From an uncultured Bacteroidota bacterium (lineage in GTDB: Bacteria > Bacteroidota > Bacteroidia > Chitinophagales > LD1): 58,534 nt of DNA. The stretch lies in the NCBI GenBank assembly GCA_903919075.1, contig CAIXGR010000076.1:1-58534 (forward strand), given 5' to 3'. This document shows, piece by piece, positions 8,934 to 17,756 of this stretch. The notes beneath the pieces were generated by a model. It did no database searches and was not told the origin of the DNA. It worked only from the letters and a program-made list of their open reading frames with translations. The position numbers were made by a program, and so were the translations under genes. Positions within the stretch are counted from its first letter, which is position 1, and each line of letters starts with the position of its first letter.

Positions 8934-9602
8934 ATGCGTACCAAGTTCGTTTTCACATTACTTATTATTGCTGTGGCAAGCGTGGTTACATCGTGCGCGC
9001 AAAAGAACAGTACCAATAAAACCAATTCTAAAACAAATTCAATACCTGTTATGAGCGAAAATGCAAAGTTAGATACCATTACCTTAGGCGGCGGCTGCTT
9101 TTGGTGTGTTGAGGCCATTTATCAAAGATTAAACGGGGTAATAACCGTAACATCGGGCTATGCAGGTGGCAAGCGAGCCAACCCAAGCTATGAGCAGGTA
9201 AGCAGCGGCGCTACCGGACATGCCGAGGTGGTGCAAATTGTATTTGACACTACTGTTATTCCATTAGCCGAAATTCTGCAAGTGTTTTTTAAAGTGCACG
9301 ACCCCACAACGCTTAACCTCCAGGGTGCCGATGAAGGAACGCAATACCGGTCGGTAGTATTTTATAACAGTGAGGAACAAAAGAAAACCGCTGAGGATAT
9401 TAAAAATGGCTTAAACAAAAGTGGTGCTTTCGATTCTCCCATTGTTACTGAAATAGCACCATACAGCAACTTTTATAAGGCAGAAGATTACCATCAAAAC
9501 TATTACAACCAAAACAAAAACCGCAACCCATATTGCAGTATTGTAATAGTGCCTAAGATTGAAAAATTTGAAGCTTACTTTAAAGATAAATTGAAGAAGT
9601 AG
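8934..9602 (+). CDS. msrA: peptide-methionine (S)-S-oxide reductase MsrA, lipoprotein form
   Basis: Reduces the S-epimer of methionine sulfoxide in proteins. 222 residues: a lipoprotein signal peptide ending VVTSC (lipidated C21), a short Asn/Thr/Lys linker, then the MsrA domain with GGGCFWC (catalytic C55), TSGYAGG, SGATGHAEVV and a QYRS block. The lipobox places it in the periplasm or on a membrane surface, so it probably repairs oxidised envelope proteins. No msrB neighbour is visible. The recycling cysteines of the C-terminus are not obvious beyond NPYCSI. Confidence 0.95.
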   Translation: MRTKFVFTLLIIAVASVVTSCAQKNSTNKTNSKTNSIPVMSENAKLDTITLGGGCFWCVEAIYQRLNGVITVTSGYAGGKRANPSYEQVSSGATGHAEVVQIVFDTTVIPLAEILQVFFKVHDPTTLNLQGADEGTQYRSVVFYNSEEQKKTAEDIKNGLNKSGAFDSPIVTEIAPYSNFYKAEDYHQNYYNQNKNRNPYCSIVIVPKIEKFEAYFKDKLKK

Positions 9603-9632
9603 ACTCAAGATTTTAGATATTAGACATTAGAC
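9603..9632. repeat. degenerate TTAGA-type intergenic repeat, copy 2
   Basis: Just after the msrA stop: units AGATTTTAGA, TATTAGAC and ATTAGAC in tandem. It shares AGATTTTAGA with the inverted copy near 22925 and the TTAGA unit with the copy near 6090. Confidence 0.4.
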
Positions 9633-9689
9633 AAAAACTGTTGCGTACACCCCTGTTTTGTCACTATTTTACTATTCTCTATTCATCTA

Positions 9690-9721
9690 TTTGATACTTA
9701 GTGCAATTTTTTACATCTTTG
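9690..9721 (+). promoter_or_regulatory. promoter of hpt (-33 TTTG, -7 CATCTTTG)
   Basis: TTTG at 9690-9693 and CATCTTTG at 9714-9721 (one mismatch to TAnnTTTG) are separated by 20 bp, the usual Bacteroidota spacing. It ends 10 bp before the hpt start. Confidence 0.45.
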
Positions 9722-9731
9722 GCAAACGAAA

Positions 9732-10283
9732 ATGCAAATGGAGAGGCTTGTACGCCTGCACGATAGATCTTTCCGGTTATACAAAAGTGAGAGCGAGATA
9801 CTTACCGCTGTTAGAGAGGTTGCGAATAAAATTAACGCCGAATATATTGGTAGAAGGCCCCTATTGGTGCCCGTTTTAAACGGCGCTTTTATGTTTGCCA
9901 GCGACTTGCTTAAAGAGCTAAAGCTGGACTGTGAGCTTTCGTTTATACAGGCTGCTTCGTACCACGGAACTACCAAATCTACCGGAAACCCTATAGTTGC
10001 TATTGGTTTAAATCAAAGCATTGAAGGCCGCCATGTTATAATTATTGAAGACATTATTGATACGGGTGTTACCCTTTCAAAAATAATTCCTGAGTTTTTG
10101 GCTCAAAACCCTGCATCGGTTAAAGTTGCCTCTTTACTTTTAAAGCCTCTTGCGCTTAAAACCGATTTAAAGGTTGATTACGTAGGCATGGAAATACCTA
10201 ACGATTTTATTGTTGGCTACGGTTTAGATTATGATGGCCTTGGAAGAAACCTGCGTGATATTTATCAGGTAATACCTGAATAA
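9732..10283 (+). CDS. hpt: hypoxanthine phosphoribosyltransferase
   Basis: Purine salvage: hypoxanthine (and often guanine) plus PRPP to the nucleotide. 183 residues. The PRPP-binding motif HVIIIEDIIDTGVTL lies at 101-115, the PPi loop at PVLNGAFMF, and the purine-binding end at PNDFIVGYGLDYDGLGRNL. Two nearby ATG codons (9732 and 9738) could start it; the first is taken. It has its own promoter-like sequence and is followed after 22 bp by a flavoprotein gene. Confidence 0.95.
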   Translation: MQMERLVRLHDRSFRLYKSESEILTAVREVANKINAEYIGRRPLLVPVLNGAFMFASDLLKELKLDCELSFIQAASYHGTTKSTGNPIVAIGLNQSIEGRHVIIIEDIIDTGVTLSKIIPEFLAQNPASVKVASLLLKPLALKTDLKVDYVGMEIPNDFIVGYGLDYDGLGRNLRDIYQVIPE

Positions 10284-10305
10284 AGAACCCCAATATTCAT
10301 GATTC

Positions 10306-11511
10306 ATGAAAAAAGATATCCTCATCATAGGCGGCGGTGCGGCTGGCTTTTTTGCCGCTATTAACTGCGCTGAAAAAAATCCTTCGTACAACATTACCAT
10401 CCTCGAAAAATCTCCTTCTCTATTATCTAAAGTAAAAGTAAGTGGTGGCGGAAGATGCAATGTAACACACGCCTGTTTCGACCCGCGAGAATTAGCAGCC
10501 CATTACCCAAGGGGCGAAAAACAATTGCTGGGCCCCTTCACAAAATTTAATCCCTCCGACACGGTAGAATGGTTTGAAAAAAGAGGCGTAAAACTAAAAC
10601 GCGAAAGCGACGGAAGAATGTTTCCGGTAACCGATTCATCGCAAACAATTATTAATTGCTTTTTAAATGAAGCCAAAAGATTGCGCGTAACTATTAAAAT
10701 ACAAACCGGTGTTGAAGAGTTCACCCCGCCTGTTACCGGCAATACCAAATGGACACTACGCACTAATAAAAATGAAATTCTATCTGCCGATGCAATAGTT
10801 GTAACATCGGGCACTGCCCAACAAATGTGGCGTTCGCTCGAAAAAACCGGACATACTATTGTGGCACCGGTGCCATCGCTTTTTACTTTCAACATAAAGG
10901 ATAAAAGATTAACCGGGCTTGAAGGGATTAGTGTTGAGCAAGCTATGGTTTCGATAAACGGACAAAAGTTGCTGCAATCATCGGGGCCATTACTTATTAC
11001 ACATTGGGGCTTAAGCGGGCCGGCCATTCTTCGTTTATCGGCATGGGGTGCGCGAGTGCTGGCATCAGCCAATCATCAGTTTGATATTGCTGTAAATTGG
11101 ACCGGTGCAGATGCGAATGAAATAAAAGAACACTTGCGGAAATACATTCAGGCGCATCCTAAAAAAAATGTTTCGGGCAATCCATTATTTAATATACCTA
11201 AACGCCTGTGGGAAAGATTAGCCGGTAACGTCATAGTCAACTATGCAGCGCTATCAAATAAACAAATTGATTTGCTTGTTGGCGAGCTTACCGCTTCGCA
11301 CTTTCATGTATCTGGAAAATCAACTTATAAAGATGAGTTTGTTACCGCCGGTGGTGTTGATTTGAATGAAGTAGATTTTAAAACCATGCAAAGCAAAAAG
11401 CTGGCTGGTTTATATTTTGCCGGCGAGGTTTTAGATATTGATGCCATTACCGGTGGCTTTAACTTTCAAGCTGCGTGGACAACCGGGTGGATTGCGGCGC
11501 AGGCTATTTAA
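10306..11511 (+). CDS. YhiN/HI0933-family FAD-dependent oxidoreductase
   Basis: 401-residue flavoprotein of the HI0933/YhiN family. FAD-binding GGGAAGFF at residues 9-16, the family signature KVSGGGRCNVTH at about 46-57, and C-terminal GLYFAGEVLDIDAITGGFN that closes the FAD site. Substrate unknown; related proteins have been called BaiN-like, but no specific reaction should be inferred. It runs convergent with the TonB receptor gene, leaving 4 bp between stops. Confidence 0.9.
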   Translation: MKKDILIIGGGAAGFFAAINCAEKNPSYNITILEKSPSLLSKVKVSGGGRCNVTHACFDPRELAAHYPRGEKQLLGPFTKFNPSDTVEWFEKRGVKLKRESDGRMFPVTDSSQTIINCFLNEAKRLRVTIKIQTGVEEFTPPVTGNTKWTLRTNKNEILSADAIVVTSGTAQQMWRSLEKTGHTIVAPVPSLFTFNIKDKRLTGLEGISVEQAMVSINGQKLLQSSGPLLITHWGLSGPAILRLSAWGARVLASANHQFDIAVNWTGADANEIKEHLRKYIQAHPKKNVSGNPLFNIPKRLWERLAGNVIVNYAALSNKQIDLLVGELTASHFHVSGKSTYKDEFVTAGGVDLNEVDFKTMQSKKLAGLYFAGEVLDIDAITGGFNFQAAWTTGWIAAQAI

Positions 11512-11515
11512 TTTA

Positions 11516-14386
11516 TTACTTCAGCCACCGCGATGTGGTTTGCCGGGTTCCCATTTTTGTAAAATCGAATAACCAACCTGCATAATATATGGCCCCTATT
11601 TGCGGAGCCCCCGGTGCTTCTATATGCACCTTGTTATAAATGTTTGAGCCGCCTAACCGAATAGTAGAATGTGCTTTATCAAACTGATAATAAATCTGGG
11701 CATCAAGCGCATGATACGAAGGAACAGTGCCGCTGGCAAACCAACCATCCCACTGGTAAGCTGTTTGCCATTTCCAATTAATATTAAAACCAAAGCCACC
11801 GGCAACATGATTACCGTTAACACCAATATTTAATTTATGCCTGGGGGTATTGAAACCCGGTAACATAATACTTGAATTGGCAGCAACATTTTTTTCACTC
11901 ACATCAGTATAAGTGTAATTAGCATACGGTGTAATGCCATGCGCGGTATAACAAGCAATACTTATAGAACCACCCCAGGCTGATATTTGCCCGCCCGTAT
12001 TTGCCCATGTTTGTATAGGTGTATAATTGCCCGCTATTATATTGTTGGCACCTGTTGAATCTGCAGTATTGCCATTGGTAGTTCCGTTGCCATTCGGCGC
12101 AACAACTCTTGCCAAACCTATTAAATCGTTATACAAATTATAGTGCGCTGATAAGTCAATTAAAATTCTGCTCTTTATTTCGGCCCGGTAGTCAAACTCA
12201 AACGATGTTACCACTTCGGGTTTAAGTGCGGCCAGTGTTATTGGGGTTAATGCCTGCTGCACGTTTTTAATCGCATTGGTATCGGTAGGCGCATTATTAT
12301 AAATGCTTAACGCGTTGTTTACAGAAGTAAGCGTGTAAATGTTTTTCATTCCGTATAAGTTGCCTAATTGTTCGGCACTACCGGTATTTAAAAAAAGATA
12401 TTGCTCTTGAATAGACGGGTTACGGAACCCGGTTGAAGCTGATAGCCTGAAGGTGTGGCTGCTGCCTTTTGAGCGCGCTGTATATATAAGCGCACCACGT
12501 GGAGATAATTGCGGCTTAAAGTTAGAATTATCATCAACGTTTAATGCAGCCGTAATTATAAATCTATCGTGAAATAACCTTTTTGTAATTTGCAGAAAAG
12601 CATTTATATCCACTTCGCGGATAGTTGCACTACCGGTATCTTGTAAATAAGTGCCAGCTGAGTTTGGAATATAAATGCGGTACGAAGCACCGGTAATAAC
12701 ATCTAACCATTTAACGAAATCCCAATTATACTGTGCATCAAGATGCACTAAGGCCGAGCGATCGTAAAAGCGAGCAGCACTTTTAGTAATACTATTGAAA
12801 CTATCCTTGAACGTTTGGCTGCCCGGTGTATACCATTCGCCCTGAGCACTACGCCTGGCAACATTTCTTGCGCTATCTATAATCCAGGGGTTGCTGCTAA
12901 TACACCCTGCGCAGTTGGCAATGCCACCAACCAGGGTATCAATGGTATTAAAATACGCATCGCTGAATTTTGAAATGTAAGCAGGTTGTGCCAAGCCGGT
13001 TAAAGCATTACCGGCAGTGCGCAGGTTATATGATTGCTCAGAATTTTCGAATGAACCGTAAAGCCTTACAAAAAAATTTCTTCCTTTAATTTGTATAGTC
13101 GGCTGCTGAAAGAAAAAGCTTTTAAGCTGGTAGGGGTCTAGCGTTTGATAAATGGCACTTCCATAACTGGCGCGGTAAGTTCCTGAAAACTCAATTTGAT
13201 TATTGAACCGGTAGTAAATGCCGCCAAACACCTTGCCATTCTGTGGGCTATTATTCGTCAATGAATTTTGAGCATAACCGGGAGCCTGAACATTTATATA
13301 TCCGTTATGCGGGTTAGTGGGGTCAAAATTATTTGCCTCGGGATTAGCCGTTAAAAAATTATTTGCCGCTACATAATAATTATGCCTATCGGTAGTAATG
13401 GGGCAGGTAGGGCAATATGTTGCTGCTGCTTCGTTCTGCACATATGCATTAAGGTTGGTTTCACTTTTCGTGCTTCCATAGTTTGTCAGAGAATCGTTTG
13501 CCGTGGGCCATTCAGTAAGTTGTGTAAACTGCGCTGTAATTTTTATAGCTAACCGGTTTTGTTTCCCAAAGGTATTGGCATAACGCACCTGTGCATCAAA
13601 ATACGAACCCGATGCTGTAGTTCCTCCATCTAGTAATTGCACGGCAATGCCTTTATAATCGTAGGGGCTTTTTGTATTCATAGCAACTACACCTTGCATA
13701 GCGCCGCTGCCATACATTGCCGAAACCGGTGCCGGTGCAACCTCAACGCTTTGTAAATCTAAATCGCTTGCGCCATTCATATTGCCAAGCGGCGAATTGA
13801 ACCCAGGTGCTTCATTATCTACACCTTCAATAAATTGTTTCAATCTTATTTGACGTGTATCGGCAAAACCATTTAGGTTAATTGTTTTCAAGAAAACAGA
13901 GGATGTTGCTACATTAACGCCGGCCAGTTCTCCAATGCCCTGATAAAAATCTGAAGTGGGTGAGGTTTGAATTTCGAGTTGGCTTACTTTTTCTACCTGC
14001 ACCGGCGATTTCTCAATAGGCTCTATTTTGCGTGAGGGCATAATGACAGTTTGGCGTAAAGAAATATTAAAGGGTCTAAGCTCAATACTTACTTCAGCAC
14101 CATCTAACGTTGTAGATACTTCTTTGGTTGTGTAGCCTTCGCTGGAAACTATAAGTGTTCCAGCCTTTGCCTGAATAAAAAATCTGAATTTTCCGGTAGT
14201 ATCTGATAGAACAACTAGCGGCTCATTTTTTACCTGAATTTTAGCACCAACTAAAGGCTGCCCGCTAGATGCATCGTAAACAGCACCGCTTACTGTGGCA
14301 TTTTGAGCATGAATAATAGAAGATGTGAAGACTGTTAAAAAGAATCCGAGAAATAAAGATAGCCTCATGGGTTTGTAGAAATTCAT
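11516..14386 (-). CDS. TonB-dependent receptor with carboxypeptidase-regulatory domain
   Basis: Outer-membrane active-transport receptor, about 956 residues. Signal peptide MRLSLFLGFFLTVFTSSIIHAQ, a CarboxypepD_reg-like beta-sandwich (ATVSGAVYDASSGQPLVGAKI), a plug domain (about 110-225, with SVEVAPAPVSAMYGSGAMQGVV) and a long beta-barrel with typical AALKPEVVTSFEFDYRAEI. ATG at 14386 (or 14368, directly at the signal peptide) is preferred to the upstream TTG at 14416. No SusD partner is adjacent, so it is not a standard SusCD glycan system and the substrate is unknown. The last residue is Lys, not the aromatic residue usual for barrels. Confidence 0.9.
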   Translation of the reverse strand: MNFYKPMRLSLFLGFFLTVFTSSIIHAQNATVSGAVYDASSGQPLVGAKIQVKNEPLVVLSDTTGKFRFFIQAKAGTLIVSSEGYTTKEVSTTLDGAEVSIELRPFNISLRQTVIMPSRKIEPIEKSPVQVEKVSQLEIQTSPTSDFYQGIGELAGVNVATSSVFLKTINLNGFADTRQIRLKQFIEGVDNEAPGFNSPLGNMNGASDLDLQSVEVAPAPVSAMYGSGAMQGVVAMNTKSPYDYKGIAVQLLDGGTTASGSYFDAQVRYANTFGKQNRLAIKITAQFTQLTEWPTANDSLTNYGSTKSETNLNAYVQNEAAATYCPTCPITTDRHNYYVAANNFLTANPEANNFDPTNPHNGYINVQAPGYAQNSLTNNSPQNGKVFGGIYYRFNNQIEFSGTYRASYGSAIYQTLDPYQLKSFFFQQPTIQIKGRNFFVRLYGSFENSEQSYNLRTAGNALTGLAQPAYISKFSDAYFNTIDTLVGGIANCAGCISSNPWIIDSARNVARRSAQGEWYTPGSQTFKDSFNSITKSAARFYDRSALVHLDAQYNWDFVKWLDVITGASYRIYIPNSAGTYLQDTGSATIREVDINAFLQITKRLFHDRFIITAALNVDDNSNFKPQLSPRGALIYTARSKGSSHTFRLSASTGFRNPSIQEQYLFLNTGSAEQLGNLYGMKNIYTLTSVNNALSIYNNAPTDTNAIKNVQQALTPITLAALKPEVVTSFEFDYRAEIKSRILIDLSAHYNLYNDLIGLARVVAPNGNGTTNGNTADSTGANNIIAGNYTPIQTWANTGGQISAWGGSISIACYTAHGITPYANYTYTDVSEKNVAANSSIMLPGFNTPRHKLNIGVNGNHVAGGFGFNINWKWQTAYQWDGWFASGTVPSYHALDAQIYYQFDKAHSTIRLGGSNIYNKVHIEAPGAPQIGAIYYAGWLFDFTKMGTRQTTSRWLK

Positions 14387-14530
14387 CAAGGGGGTTAATG
14401 CACCGAAAAATAACAAATTCTTAAAAGCGCAAATGTAGGCGTATTCATCATATTATTGGAATATACATAGTTATGGGCAACATGGTATGTCCACGGTAAA
14501 GTACAGCCTGCCAAGTGAGCAGCTTTTTTT

Positions 14531-14538
14531 TAGTTTTG
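14531..14538 (+). promoter_or_regulatory. -7 promoter box of the short asparaginase gene
   Basis: TAGTTTTG fits TAnnTTTG and lies 19 bp before the ATG, in the divergent gap with the TonB receptor. Confidence 0.4.
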
Positions 14539-14557
14539 CCCCGCTTATTCAGTAACC

Positions 14558-15058
14558 ATGAGTATTAAAATTCTTATAACCGGCGGCACCTTTGATAAGG
14601 AGTACGATGAAATTAACGGCAAGCTGTATTTTAAAAATACCCACCTGCCCGAAATATTGAATTTAGGCCGATGCAACTTAACTATTGAGGTTAAAACCTT
14701 AATGATGATTGACAGCCTTGAAATGACAGAGGCAGACCGCCACCTGATTATTGAACATTGTAAACATGGCAACGAAACCCGCATAGTAATTACCCACGGC
14801 ACCGATACCATGACTGATACTGCAGCCGTGCTTGGGGCGGCTAACCTTAATAAAACCATTGTACTTACAGGAGCAATGATTCCTTATAAATTTGGCAGCT
14901 CGGACGGGTTGTTTAATATGGGCAGCGCACTTGCTTTTGCCCAAACCCTGCCTGTTGGCGTTTATGTGGTTATGAACGGCCGCTATTTTAATTGGAATAA
15001 TGTGAGAAAGAATAAAGTATCGGGCATTTTTGAAGAAAAGACAAAAAAGCACGAATAA
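14558..15058 (+). CDS. single-domain asparaginase-like protein
   Basis: 166 residues covering only the N-terminal domain of the L-asparaginase type I/II fold. Both threonine motifs are present: ITGGTFD (T11) and THGTDTM (T82-D83), plus LTGAMIPYKFGSSDG. The C-terminal domain of full-length asparaginases (about 330 residues) is absent. The ending (MNGRYFNWNNVRKNKVSGIFEE) looks natural, and short members of this kind exist, so this is probably a true small family and not a truncated gene. Activity and substrate are unproven. Confidence 0.85.
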   Translation: MSIKILITGGTFDKEYDEINGKLYFKNTHLPEILNLGRCNLTIEVKTLMMIDSLEMTEADRHLIIEHCKHGNETRIVITHGTDTMTDTAAVLGAANLNKTIVLTGAMIPYKFGSSDGLFNMGSALAFAQTLPVGVYVVMNGRYFNWNNVRKNKVSGIFEEKTKKHE

Positions 15059-15144
15059 TTTGGCCTTTTGGGACCGCGGGAAGTGACTATAACACGGGTG
15101 AATTAATTTATTTTTATATTCGGTATCCAAAATTTGAGGTAGGA

Positions 15145-15555
15145 ATGAAGAACTTTTTTTTCGTATTGCTTTTTATGTTGTTTGTCGCAGGGTGTGCCAA
15201 AACCGAAACCAATTACAAACAAGACATTACCGGCAATTGGGTATTGTATAAATATGTGCTTCGGAACGCCGATCAAACTATATTATTTGAATCGCACTTT
15301 CCGGGCTATGCCATTGCTTTTTCGGGAACAGGACAGTTTATCGAAACCGATACTACCGGTTATGCCAATGGTGGCACCTATCACTTTTCAAGCAATTATC
15401 AAAAAATATCGCTTGACGATACCATGCATGTATTTATAGATACAGTATTAGTTGATTCTATTTTTGAGCGCCAATACAGTATTTTTAATTTAACGTCGGT
15501 TAGCCTTCAACTTAGAAACGATTCGTCGGAATTATATTTAGAAAAGAAACCATAA
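15145..15555 (+). CDS. lipocalin-like lipoprotein
   Basis: Small lipoprotein, 136 residues: signal MKNFFFVLLFMLFVAGC with a good lipobox (VAGC, C17), then a beta-rich domain starting ITGNWVLYKY and with GTYHFSSNYQKISL. This resembles the lipocalin-like domains common in Bacteroidota lipoproteins. Function unknown. It forms a pair with the next gene, which has the same layout, suggesting an old duplication. Confidence 0.75.
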   Translation: MKNFFFVLLFMLFVAGCAKTETNYKQDITGNWVLYKYVLRNADQTILFESHFPGYAIAFSGTGQFIETDTTGYANGGTYHFSSNYQKISLDDTMHVFIDTVLVDSIFERQYSIFNLTSVSLQLRNDSSELYLEKKP

Positions 15556-15579
15556 ATTGCAAACCATAAAGCAACAGCC

Positions 15580-16071
15580 GTGAATAAAAAAATTCTGTTT
15601 TTGGGCCTCGTGTTACTTACCCTTTTTGCGTGCAACCGTACTGCCTTTTTAAATAAATTGGAAGGCACCTGGAGGATTGGCAAGTATAGTTATTCGGGGC
15701 AAGATCTCACACGTTCTTTCTCTGATACATCGCATGTTAAGTATCAGCTAACTATTGCTGCAAATCAACAGTATACTGAAACATGGCTAAGTTATGCGTT
15801 TAGAGCAGACTCGGCAATACTAAGCGATACCATCGGTTTTGATACGGCGCATACTACCTATATAATTTTATTTGATACCATTCACTTTGTTGATACCACA
15901 ATTGCATCTCACATTAGAACTGGTAGATGGGACTTGCTGAATAGCGAACAGGACCTACAACTTACCAAAGATTCAGATGCACACAATCCTATAGAATATC
16001 AAATTCTTCAACTTCAAAAAAGCCATCTTAATCTTTTATCGGGTAATCAGGAATACGATTTAGTGAAGTAG
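15580..16071 (+). CDS. lipocalin-like lipoprotein (second of pair)
   Basis: 163 residues: signal NKKILFLGLVLLTLFAC with lipobox LFAC, then LEGTWRIGKYSYSG, the same opening strand as the preceding gene's GNWVLYKY. Starts at GTG (15580), the codon that keeps the whole signal peptide. 24 bp after the first lipoprotein and probably cotranscribed. Function unknown. Convergent with the TraB/GumN gene. Confidence 0.72.
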   Translation: MNKKILFLGLVLLTLFACNRTAFLNKLEGTWRIGKYSYSGQDLTRSFSDTSHVKYQLTIAANQQYTETWLSYAFRADSAILSDTIGFDTAHTTYIILFDTIHFVDTTIASHIRTGRWDLLNSEQDLQLTKDSDAHNPIEYQILQLQKSHLNLLSGNQEYDLVK

Positions 16072-16082
16072 GGTTTTACTTT

Positions 16083-16952
16083 TTATTTAACCGGTTCAAC
16101 CTTAAATCCCTTTTCCCGTAGCCGCTCTATTACACCTTCTTTATCGGGCAAGTGCATGGCCCCTATGGCAATAAAGGTTGATTGGTTTTTTATAAACTCG
16201 GCAATGCGGTTAGCCATGCTTTCGTTTCTATCAATAACCAAGGCCTTATAGAATTTTCCGTTTTTTTCAACATCATTATCGCTTTCGGCAAGCTTGTCAA
16301 GATTTTGCGCTAAATAATATTTTACCAAATCTGTACCATCAGATTGATTAGCCTGAAATGAATCTATTTCCTGCACCAGCAACTCTGCTTGTTCTTTGTA
16401 GCTTAGGGTGCTAAGTGCCTTTAATTGTTCCTCAGATGTTTCGATGCCAATAATTTTTTTGTATTCGTCTTTTGCCTGGTTATAAAAATTTATGTCCAAT
16501 ATCTGCGCATCATCACCGGTAGATGAATCCATTAGCCCCATACTCATACTTTCAAAAATTGTCATAACAAAAACCGGCGCAATGTTATCAAACATAGCCA
16601 TGGGCAGTCCGGATTGTTTTACAACTAATGAATCTAACAAAGCATATTCTTTAGGCGGAATCATTTTCGACAAACTGTATCCATCGCCCATCATCAGCTT
16701 ATCCAGTATATTCATATTTAATTCCTCGCCCGGGTCCAATTCCATGGCATAGGCCTTAGCAGATTTAAAATAGCTGTCGGCCAACTTGTTGCCCAAAGTA
16801 ACAACGCGCGAATCGGCAGTATGCATAGTGCCAAACAGGTACGATGGTTCTTTTAACACATTGCCCGATATTTTCCATAGCAGCGATTTATATTGCGCAC
16901 CAACAATAGTTGTCAGGAAACACAGTAAAAGAAATGGAATTGATTTTTTCAT
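16083..16952 (-). CDS. TraB/GumN family protein
   Basis: 289 residues with signal peptide (MKKSIPFLLLCFLTTIVGAQ) and the TraB/GumN signatures LFGTMHTAD (GTMH at 41-44) near the N-terminus and IAIGAMHLPDKEGVIERL near the end. The family shares a fold with Tiki-type metalloproteases; the conserved GxxH pair may bind metal. Probably periplasmic. Function in bacteria is unclear. Divergent from the DUF3109 gene with a 90-bp gap. Confidence 0.88.
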   Translation of the reverse strand: MKKSIPFLLLCFLTTIVGAQYKSLLWKISGNVLKEPSYLFGTMHTADSRVVTLGNKLADSYFKSAKAYAMELDPGEELNMNILDKLMMGDGYSLSKMIPPKEYALLDSLVVKQSGLPMAMFDNIAPVFVMTIFESMSMGLMDSSTGDDAQILDINFYNQAKDEYKKIIGIETSEEQLKALSTLSYKEQAELLVQEIDSFQANQSDGTDLVKYYLAQNLDKLAESDNDVEKNGKFYKALVIDRNESMANRIAEFIKNQSTFIAIGAMHLPDKEGVIERLREKGFKVEPVK

Positions 16953-17042
16953 AAATTAAATAAACGATAAACTTGGGGCATGTTTTGTAATAATTTGCGA
17001 ACTTTATATCTTTTATGAAGTTTTAATACTAAAACATAAACG

Positions 17043-17612
17043 GTGATAGTAATTGATAATAAAACTATAAGCGATGACATAGTAGATGTGCAGTTTGTGT
17101 GCGACCTGAATGCGTGCAAAGGCGCCTGCTGTGTTGAGGGCGATTTTGGTGCGCCGCTTGATGAAAGTGAATTGAAAATATTAGATGATATATACGAAAA
17201 GGTAGCCCCATACCTTAGCGAAGACGGCATAAAAGCTATTGATAAACAAGGCAAATATCTTTTTGAAAAAGAAATTAAATCATGGTGCACGCCTATGGTA
17301 AATGGGCGAGGCTGTGCCTGGTTAAACTATGATAAAAACGGTATAGCCATGTGCGGCATTGAAAAGGCTTACAATGATGGAATCATCGATTTTAAAAAAC
17401 CTGTTTCTTGCCACCTATATCCTATCAGGGTTACAAAACATAAAAACTTTGATGCCGTAAATTACGAGCGCTGGCATATTTGTAACGCTGCCTGTAAAAA
17501 CGGCAAAGCACTTAAAGTGCCCGTATATAAGTTTTTAAAAGAGGCCCTGATACGTAAATATGGTGATGACTTTTATGAAGCGCTGGAGCAATATGCCGCA
17601 AGTATCAAGTAG
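17043..17612 (+). CDS. DUF3109 (YkgJ-type cysteine cluster) protein
   Basis: 189-residue cytosolic protein with many cysteines: C20, C25, C29 and C30 in VCDLNACKGACC, then SWCTP, RGCAW, AMCGI, VSCHLYP and HICNAACKNG. This matches DUF3109 and the wider YkgJ zinc/iron-sulfur cluster group. A metal cluster is likely; the function is not known. GTG start at 17043; the next methionine codon would cut into conserved sequence. Confidence 0.88.
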   Translation: MIVIDNKTISDDIVDVQFVCDLNACKGACCVEGDFGAPLDESELKILDDIYEKVAPYLSEDGIKAIDKQGKYLFEKEIKSWCTPMVNGRGCAWLNYDKNGIAMCGIEKAYNDGIIDFKKPVSCHLYPIRVTKHKNFDAVNYERWHICNAACKNGKALKVPVYKFLKEALIRKYGDDFYEALEQYAASIK

Positions 17613-17704
17613 CGGGTATTGCCCCCTGTATGCTTATCTATTCATTATTTTGTCAACTGTTATAATGATTTTCTGCAAAATGCGTTAATGTGTTACCCGA
17701 ACTA

Positions 17705-17712
17705 TAAATTTG
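17705..17712 (+). promoter_or_regulatory. -7 promoter box of the class A PBP gene
   Basis: TAAATTTG fits TAnnTTTG, 44 bp before the ATG at 17757 in the 144-bp gap after the DUF3109 gene. Confidence 0.4.
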
Positions 17713-17756
17713 CTTAGCCCTGCCAAAATACTTGCAGGGGATTCGGGGCGGGTATT

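Noticed and set aside
9658-9879. 73-residue ORF overlapping hpt
   Set aside because: It contains the hpt promoter and overlaps the start of a well-defined gene in another frame.
10503-11072. 189-residue minus-strand ORF inside the YhiN-type gene
   Set aside because: Antisense shadow without recognisable motifs; the sense frame is a complete flavoprotein.
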